Assembly: GCF_012726175.1 (NCBI RefSeq)
Contig: NZ_JAASAD010000023.1
Location: forward strand, 1-54,988
Direction of reading: 5' to 3'
DNA: 54,988 nucleotides
Source of the DNA: Micromonospora sp. HNM0581
Lineage (GTDB): Bacteria > Actinomycetota > Actinomycetes > Mycobacteriales > Micromonosporaceae
The first letter of the stretch is position 1, and every line of letters begins with the position of its first letter. The translations under genes and the position numbers were made by a program. Below are positions 50,519 through 54,988 of this stretch, in pieces. The notes under the pieces were generated by a model. That model did no database searches and was not told the DNA's origin. It was given only the letters and a program-made list of their open reading frames with translations.

Positions 50519-51531
50519 CGACGGCTCCCGCGCCGGCCACAGCTGCCGTCCGATCGCCGTGTCCGGCGGACGGCGGTACCGATCAGTCGCCCCGCAGTCA
50601 GCGGGTAAGCCGCCGCGAGACCGAGCGCCGCGAGACCGACCGCCCGGGAGATTCGGGCGGCCCGGGCCAGGTGTCGCGTCTCAGGACGTGGCCCGTCGCC
50701 GAGGAACGGACGCACCTCCGTACGGCCGAAGTACACGTTCCGCCCACCCAGCCGTACGCCCAGCGCTCCGGCCATCGCCGCCTCGCACTGCCCGGCGTTG
50801 GGACTGGGATGATCGCCGCGGTCCCGACGCCATATCCGCCAGGCTCGCGCCCGGTCTCCCTTGCCGGCCGGCGCCAGCGCGACGGTCAGCAACCCGGTCA
50901 GTCGGGCGGGCACCAGGTTGACCAGGTCGTCCAGCCGGGCGGCCGGGGTGCCGAACCGGGCGTAGCGGACACTACGCTGACCCACCATCGCGTCGAGGGT
51001 GTTCACCGCACGGTAGCCCAGCAGGCCGGGCAGCCCAGCGACCGCACCCCAGACCAGCGGGGCCACCACCGCATCGGAGGTGTTCTCCGCCACCGACTCC
51101 ACGGTGGCACGGGCGAGTTCCGGCTCGTCGAGCGCCGATGCGTCCCGCCCACAGAGATGCCCGAGCCGGTGCCGGGCGGCAGGCAGGTCACCTCCACGCA
51201 ACGACCGGCCCATCGTCGTCGCCTCGTCGCGTAGGCTCCGCCCACCCAGCACCGCCCAGGTTCCGGCGGCGACCAGCACCGCCCGGAGCACCGGTCGACG
51301 CTGGGTGCCGATGGTGGCGGCCACCCCGATCGCCACCGGCGCGCCGACGCATAGCGCGGTGAAGAACCCGCCGGCCAGCCGCTGCGGGCGGTACAGGCGA
51401 CGTTCCAGGGCGGCGGCGGCCCGGCCGAATCCGGCTACCGGGTGCCCCCTGCGTGGATCACCGAGCAGCGCATCCAACGCGTAGCCCGCGACCAGCCCCG
51501 TCGAGTTCGCCACCGCACCTGCGTGTCGCAC
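50515..51531 (-). CDS. cobD: Adenosylcobinamide-phosphate synthase (CbiB/CobD)
   Basis: 338 aa polytopic membrane protein. YALDALLGDPRRGHPVAGFG, RATVESVAENTSDAVVAPL (the ESVAENTSD signature), YRAVNTLDAMVG and SPNAGQCEAAMAGALGVRLGG are diagnostic. It attaches aminopropanol or its phosphate to adenosylcobyrate in the membrane. GTG start, uncertain by a few codons. No cobalamin riboswitch could be recognised upstream. Confidence 0.95.
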   Translation of the reverse strand: MRHAGAVANSTGLVAGYALDALLGDPRRGHPVAGFGRAAAALERRLYRPQRLAGGFFTALCVGAPVAIGVAATIGTQRRPVLRAVLVAAGTWAVLGGRSLRDEATTMGRSLRGGDLPAARHRLGHLCGRDASALDEPELARATVESVAENTSDAVVAPLVWGAVAGLPGLLGYRAVNTLDAMVGQRSVRYARFGTPAARLDDLVNLVPARLTGLLTVALAPAGKGDRARAWRIWRRDRGDHPSPNAGQCEAAMAGALGVRLGGRNVYFGRTEVRPFLGDGPRPETRHLARAARISRAVGLAALGLAAAYPLTAGRLIGTAVRRTRRSDGSCGRRGSRR

Positions 51532-51753
51532 GGCATGTCACCCCCGGCCGGTCAGCCTAGCCGAGCCGAACCACCCGGGTCGGCCCGCTGAGCTGGCCTC
51601 GCCGCAGTGGTAGCGGGCGGCGACACCGTCGACCGGTCGGTGACCGGACCGGCAGCCGGGCCGGTCACCTGATAGCGATGTCGGGCGCCGCCGTCGCAAC
51701 CCTCGAGCGAGGAGTCGGATCACCGTTCGTCGACGACGACCCGCGAGGCGGTG

Positions 51754-52536
51754 TCAGACGAGTTGCGGCAACCGTCCGCGCCCTCGACGACCACGTCTGG
51801 TCTCGGTATCGCCCGCCCCCGATCCTTCCGGGCGTACCGCCACCTCGGTTGTGGTCTCTCGGTCTTCGTCGGGCACCGGAGCCAGTTCGTCGAGGGTGTC
51901 TTCCTCGACGGCGACAACCGCGTCGAACTCCTCCGACGATTCGAACTCCTCCGACGAATGGCTGTCGGAGGACGTCCCGGGCCCGCGCGCCGACTCGGAG
52001 CTGCCTACCGAGCGCGGGTCGACACGGACCGGTAGACCTCCGTCGAAGTCGCCGTCCACCGGGCGGTGGTCTGTCCGGGCCGGGGCCTCGTCGTCCGGTA
52101 CCGGTTCGGTCGGCTCCCCGTGCACCCGTCGCTCCGCGTCGGCGTCGGAGACCGCGCTGGTGGCCAGACTGGGCCGATTGCGCAGAAACCTCCCCCGCCC
52201 CCGGGACAGGTCATGGCCGACCGCGACGGCCTCCAACTCGTACAGCGTGCGGTGGTTGCCGGCGTCGTCGACCCAGTCACGGGTGTAGAGCCGGCCGCAG
52301 ACGACCACCGGATCGCCGACCATCACCGAGGCGGCAACTCCCTCGGCGAGCTTGCGCCAGCAGTTCACGCGTACCCGCAGGCTGTTGCCGTCGACCCAGC
52401 GCCCGCTGTCGCGATCGAGGCGTCGAGCGGTCGAGGCGACCTTGAAATTGGCGACGAGCGTGTTGCTCTGGGCGGTCCGGCGCCATTCCGGCGCAGTAAG
52501 AACATTTCCGACAATTGTCATGTGGGTATCGAACAT
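51754..52536 (-). CDS. ssb: Single-stranded DNA-binding protein with an atypical C-terminus
   Basis: 260 aa. The N-terminal OB fold is typical of SSB: MTIVGNVLTAPEWRRTAQSN, VANFKVASTARR, WRKLAEGVAASVMVGDPVVV and GRLYTRDWVDDAGNHR. After about residue 115 comes a long acidic/Ser-rich low-complexity tail (e.g. SHSSEEFESSEEFDAVV), but the end is basic and aromatic-free (RRGRGRLPQLV), not the DDDIPF-like tip that recruits partner enzymes. It is probably a paralogue of the main SSB rather than the replication protein. Strong AAGGAGG before ATG 52536. Confidence 0.85.
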   Translation of the reverse strand: MFDTHMTIVGNVLTAPEWRRTAQSNTLVANFKVASTARRLDRDSGRWVDGNSLRVRVNCWRKLAEGVAASVMVGDPVVVCGRLYTRDWVDDAGNHRTLYELEAVAVGHDLSRGRGRFLRNRPSLATSAVSDADAERRVHGEPTEPVPDDEAPARTDHRPVDGDFDGGLPVRVDPRSVGSSESARGPGTSSDSHSSEEFESSEEFDAVVAVEEDTLDELAPVPDEDRETTTEVAVRPEGSGAGDTETRRGRRGRGRLPQLV

Positions 52537-52866
52537 CGTCCCTCCTTCAGGATGGGCATGACTTCGGCGAGTCGACTCACCACCGAGCCTGCGCCCTCGA
52601 GCCCTTCGCGCACAGCCCCACGCAGCCGCACCTGTGGACGACCACACCTTCTGTGGACAAACACCTGATCAAAGTCGGGATGTGGTAGGACCCGATCTCC
52701 GCCGCCCGCCCAGCGGTCCGCAGGAAACGGAGATGGTCACGTTCCGGACGGAGCCGACCTGGGTACGGAACTCGTCAACCGCGCCCGTCAGCACGACGTA
52801 CGAAAGGTCAGCGATCATGATGATGACCGTCACCCGTTCCATCCCTCAGGCAGGGCAGGTGCGGCG
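52537..52866. other. Divergent promoter region, ssb / hibernation-factor gene
   Basis: 330 nt between divergent units. The patch 52630-52690 is lower in GC (CTTCTGTGGACAAACACC) and probably holds promoters. A 17-codon frame (52817-52870) ends on the next gene. Nothing else was seen. Confidence 0.45.
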
Positions 52867-52870
52867 ATGA
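52817..52870 (+). CDS. 17-codon frame coupled to the HPF-like gene
   Basis: Starts ATGATGATG with AAAGGT about 10 nt upstream, encodes MMMTVTRSIPQAGQVRR and ends TGA 52868-52870, overlapping the ATG of the next gene (ATGA). A short translated leader could couple or regulate hibernation-factor synthesis. It may equally be incidental. Confidence 0.3.
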   Translation: MMMTVTRSIPQAGQVRR

Positions 52871-53286
52871 GCGCCGTGTCGGATCCGGCCACCGTGGCCA
52901 AGTGCCTCCGGCTGGGCGCCGGCTTTTCCGACCGGGAACGGAATCGTATCGTCGAGCAGTTCACCACCCTCGACGCCCGCCTGGCCGGCTTCCACGCCGA
53001 CGCCACCGACATGGAACTGTCGGTGAAGGACCGGGAGGCCAAAGGCCAGAAGGTCACCCTGGAGTGCTGGATCGCCGGCCGGCAGCGGGTCGTCGCCACC
53101 TCGACAGAGGAGGACCTGCACGCCGCGCTCAACGACGTCCGCGACGACCTGCGTCGCCAGATGAACGACGCGAAGACCCGGCAGGAGCCCCGCAACAACA
53201 AACACCTGCGGATCAACGAACCGCCCGGCCAGACCGCGCCGTCCGACGACCTGGCCGGCGCCGCAACGACGACCAACGAGAGGTGA
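52867..53286 (+). CDS. Ribosome hibernation-promoting factor-like protein (HPF/RaiA fold)
   Basis: 139 aa. The pattern RIVEQFTTLDARLAGFHADA, KGQKVTLECWIAGRQRVVAT, then EEDLHAALNDVRDDLRRQMN matches the beta-alpha-beta-beta-beta-alpha HPF/S30AE domain, including the basic second helix that sits in the mRNA channel. There is no long-HPF C-terminal dimerisation domain; the tail is hydrophilic. It likely binds ribosomes under stress. Divergent from ssb, and followed by a small gene. Confidence 0.65.
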   Translation: MSAVSDPATVAKCLRLGAGFSDRERNRIVEQFTTLDARLAGFHADATDMELSVKDREAKGQKVTLECWIAGRQRVVATSTEEDLHAALNDVRDDLRRQMNDAKTRQEPRNNKHLRINEPPGQTAPSDDLAGAATTTNER

Positions 53287-53342
53287 GTGCACCGCCGGCC
53301 GGTTGCCGAACCGGCCGGCGCACCACCGTGGAGGTGAACGAC

Positions 53343-53549
53343 ATGCCCAACGTGCAGCAACCCGAGATGCGCCGAAGCGGCGAGACACGCCTGGTGCAGG
53401 ACAGCGACGGTCCGATCGAGGGCGGTTCGTCCTCCGCCCGCCGGGAGCACCGCTCGGTGCCGATCGACCAGGTGTCGCCGTACGGTCCCGACCGCGGGCG
53501 GGCCTCGACCTCACACGAGCCGTCCGGGCGGGAGGCCGTGGGCGACTGA
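53343..53549 (+). CDS. Small hydrophilic protein, hypothetical
   Basis: 68 aa, no hydrophobic core: QQPEMRRSGETRLVQDSDG, then REHRSVPIDQVSPYGPD. Probably intrinsically disordered. ATG 53343 has GGAGGTGAACGAC upstream. It lies 56 nt after the HPF-like gene and before a strong terminator, so the pair may be one unit. Family not recognised. Confidence 0.6.
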   Translation: MPNVQQPEMRRSGETRLVQDSDGPIEGGSSSARREHRSVPIDQVSPYGPDRGRASTSHEPSGREAVGD

Positions 53550-53558
53550 CCATCGTCA

Positions 53559-53592
53559 GCCCCTGCCCGCCGAGAGCTGCGGGCAGGGGCTA
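53559..53592 (+). terminator. Hairpin terminator
   Basis: A perfect 13-bp stem (AGCCCCTGCCCGC and its complement) with an 8-nt loop, 9 nt after the stop of the small gene. Confidence 0.7.
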
Positions 53593-53613
53593 CCGCCCGG
53601 TAGCCGGCCGGCG

Positions 53614-53619
53614 TACCGT
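53614..53619 (+). promoter_or_regulatory. Candidate leaderless -10 box (TACCGT)
   Basis: TANNNT hexamer 7 nt before GTG 53627, just downstream of the terminator hairpin; no convincing ribosome binding site. Confidence 0.45.
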
Positions 53620-53626
53620 CGGCGAG

Positions 53627-54667
53627 GTGGAACCGGACGTGCTTGGCCCGCCCTACGAGCGGCAAAACATCGACCTGGGCAGGGACGACGAAGGTCCAGT
53701 CGTGGCGACGCTGGTCCGTCGCCGGGCCGAGCACCCCACCGGACGTGCCGTGCTCTACGTGCACGGCTTCGTCGACTACTTCTTCCAGACCCACGTGGCC
53801 GACTTCTTCGCCGCGCGTGGCTGGGACTTCTACGCCCTCGACCTACGCAAGTACGGTCGTAGCCTGCTCCCGCACCAGACTCCGAACTTCTGCCGTGACC
53901 TCGGCGACTACTTTCCCGAGTTGGACACCGCCGCACGCGTCGTCCGCGACGAGGACGGGCACGACACGCTGCTGGCCATGGGGCACTCCACCGGCGGTCT
54001 GATCATTTCCCTGTGGGCAGACGCCCGCCGCGACGCCGGACTGGTCGACGGGCTCTTCCTCAACAGCCCCTTCTTCGACATCAACGCGCCCTGGTTCGTG
54101 CGCCGGCCCCTCGCGGCCGCCGTCGCACGCCTGGGCCGCCGGGCACCCCACCGCATCCTCCCGCTCGGGCTCAGCACGGTGTACGGCGAAAGCCTGCACG
54201 CCGACCACCACGGCGAGTGGACGTACGACCTGGCCTGGAAGCCGCTCGCCGGTTTCCCTGTCCGAGCCGGCTGGCTGGACGCCATCCGCACCGGTCAGCG
54301 GCGGCTGCGCGCCGGGCTGGACATCCCGGTGCCCGTGCTGCTCGCCTGCTCGACCCGGTCCTTCCGGGGCACCAAATGGCAGGACGCGGCAACCCTGGCC
54401 GACGCCGTCCTCGATGTCGAGCACATGGTCCGCTGGGCTCCCCGGCTCGGTCACCATGTCACCCTGTCCCGCTTCGACGGCGGCCTGCACGACCTGACGC
54501 TCTCCGGCCCCGCCGTACGCGAAAAGGTTTTCGCCGAGGTCGGCCGCTGGGCCGAAGCTTTCCTCGGCGCCGGACCGACACCCACCCGCCCAGCCCCGCC
54601 GCATCCCCGGCAGCCGGCCGGGAGAGCATCGCAGATGCTGCAGCGCCACTCCCCCGCAGACACCTGA
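53627..54667 (+). CDS. Alpha/beta hydrolase (monoacylglycerol-lipase-like)
   Basis: 346 aa. The strand-loop AVLYVHGFVDYFFQTHVADF, the nucleophile elbow AMGHSTGGLIISLWA (GHSTG; Ser about residue 125) and the C-terminal His in RFDGGLHDLTLSGP are visible, with the acid residue likely in the VLDVEHM region. It resembles serine aminopeptidase S33/Hydrolase_4 lipases; substrate unknown. No signal peptide. The C-terminal 30 residues are Pro/Arg-rich and probably disordered. GTG 53627 chosen from the leaderless-type promoter. Confidence 0.85.
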   Translation: MEPDVLGPPYERQNIDLGRDDEGPVVATLVRRRAEHPTGRAVLYVHGFVDYFFQTHVADFFAARGWDFYALDLRKYGRSLLPHQTPNFCRDLGDYFPELDTAARVVRDEDGHDTLLAMGHSTGGLIISLWADARRDAGLVDGLFLNSPFFDINAPWFVRRPLAAAVARLGRRAPHRILPLGLSTVYGESLHADHHGEWTYDLAWKPLAGFPVRAGWLDAIRTGQRRLRAGLDIPVPVLLACSTRSFRGTKWQDAATLADAVLDVEHMVRWAPRLGHHVTLSRFDGGLHDLTLSGPAVREKVFAEVGRWAEAFLGAGPTPTRPAPPHPRQPAGRASQMLQRHSPADT

Positions 54668-54771
54668 CCCTCGGCGGGCCCGGGCAGCCCGGCGGCCACC
54701 AACGCCGACCCGACACCCGTTCCACCCGGCGGCGTCCGGACGGCGGTACCCTTCTCGCGCGATACCACGTT

Positions 54772-54844
54772 GCGCCCGTAGCTCAGCGGATAGAGCAGGG
54801 GACTTCTAATCCCAAGGCCGCAGGTTCGAATCCTGCCGGGCGCA
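54772..54844 (+). tRNA. tRNA-Arg (anticodon UCU)
   Basis: 73 nt. Acceptor GCGCCCG/CGGGCGC with discriminator A, D-arm GCTCAGCGGATAGAGC, anticodon loop CTTCTAA between GGGGA and TCCCA stems giving UCU (reads AGA/AGG), T-arm GCAGGTTCGAATCCTGC. CCA is not encoded. Confidence 0.95.
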
Positions 54845-54885
54845 CCTATATCTGCCAGGAGAAACGCCCCTAGGTGACTGGTGTT

Positions 54886-54921
54886 AAACGATGGCTGCCA
54901 TCGGCGTGGCGGCCATCGTTT
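54886..54921 (+). terminator. Terminator after tRNA-Arg
   Basis: AAACGATGGCTGCC (54886-54899) pairs with GGCGGCCATCGTTT (54908-54921) at 13 of 14 positions plus one G:U, 8-nt loop, followed by a short T-rich run. Confidence 0.7.
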
Positions 54922-54936
54922 TGAATCTATTTCGGG

Positions 54937-54942
54937 TAGTTT
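54937..54942 (+). promoter_or_regulatory. Candidate leaderless -10 box (TAGTTT)
   Basis: TANNNT hexamer 6 nt before ATG 54949, in a locally AT-rich stretch. Confidence 0.4.
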
Positions 54943-54948
54943 GCTGGG

Positions 54949-54988
54949 ATGACGTTGGGCATAGCGTCGCAGCAGCTGGACCTCTTCG
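54949..54988 (+). CDS. Start of a gene cut by the window edge (possible transposase)
   Basis: ATG 54949 opens MTLGIASQQLDLF and runs off the end. The leaderless-type -10 box supports a real start. The opening loosely resembles the N-termini of some actinobacterial IS1182-type transposases as I recall them, and the position next to a tRNA fits a mobile element, but 13 residues cannot decide it. Confidence 0.35.
   Translation, partial: MTLGIASQQLDLF

Noticed and set aside
51532..51753. Possible cobalamin riboswitch upstream of cobD
   Set aside because: There are fragments such as ACCACTGCGG and GGCCAGCTCAGCGGGCC on the minus strand, but the conserved core and B12 box could not be lined up. 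A covariance-model search would decide.
1..54988. CRISPR arrays, phage modules, toxin-antitoxin pairs and complete insertion sequences
   Set aside because: No regularly spaced direct repeats, cas genes, structural phage genes or intact transposases were seen; only edge fragments hint at mobility.

Overview
This is a high-GC window (about 70% or more by eye) with frequent GTG starts, many 4-nt ATGA/GTGA gene overlaps, mycothiol-type redox genes and leaderless promoters. That points to an actinomycete, most likely of the family Micromonosporaceae (Micromonospora or Salinispora type). This is judged from protein and repeat style, not from any database search. No CRISPR array, phage module or complete insertion sequence was seen.

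Layout. About 1-2,200 is sparse and looks like an island edge: a truncated frame, an unknown ORF, the 3' half of a tRNA-like sequence, a lower-GC pentapeptide-repeat gene and a long imperfect hairpin. About 2,200-11,200 holds housekeeping and accessory genes: a small membrane protein, an Eis-type acetyltransferase, rpiB, a DUF1015 protein, a mycothiol-nitroreductase-like thioredoxin-fold protein, aminopeptidase N, a DUF5130 protein and its membrane partner.

11,315-21,936 is one compact minus-strand operon of eleven genes. It encodes almost the whole route from L-tryptophan to pyruvate and acetyl-CoA: tryptophan dioxygenase, kynureninase, kynurenine monooxygenase, aminomuconate semialdehyde dehydrogenase, vinylpyruvate hydratase, acetaldehyde dehydrogenase, hydroxyoxovalerate aldolase, oxalocrotonate decarboxylase, a RidA-type deaminase, 3-hydroxyanthranilate dioxygenase and ACMS decarboxylase. 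A divergent Lrp/AsnC regulator sits at its head. The only step without a gene here is N-formylkynurenine hydrolysis.

22,600-31,600 holds a predicted surface protein with its own class E/F-like sortase, an HNH nuclease, MscS, an MFS exporter, a truncated haemoglobin, a YbjN-like protein, a thioesterase and the ABC-F factor EttA. 31,900-35,940 is a trehalose pair: otsA, preceded by an 11-codon leaderless reading frame, then an OtsB phosphatase fused to a GH15 trehalase/glucoamylase-like domain.

36,000-51,500 carries late cobalamin and sirohaem genes (a precorrin-2 dehydrogenase/SUMT fusion, cobT, a cobC-type aminotransferase, a diverged CobB paralogue, cobQ, cobD). They are interleaved with a class A penicillin-binding protein, SURF1, DNA ligase B, an M20 peptidase, a uridine-kinase-like protein and a rhodanese. 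The right end has a single-strand DNA-binding protein without the usual acidic tip, a ribosome-hibernation-factor-like protein, an alpha/beta hydrolase, tRNA-Arg(UCU) with a terminator, and the first codons of a further gene.

The most unusual items are the complete tryptophan meta-cleavage operon with a membrane-anchored-looking KMO, the OtsB-GH15 fusion, the short coupled reading frames ahead of otsA and the hibernation-factor gene, the CobB paralogue lacking key catalytic residues, and dispersed palindromic repeats (GATCATG type and GGAAGGGCC type), one of which appears to have supplied the C-terminus of the Lrp regulator.
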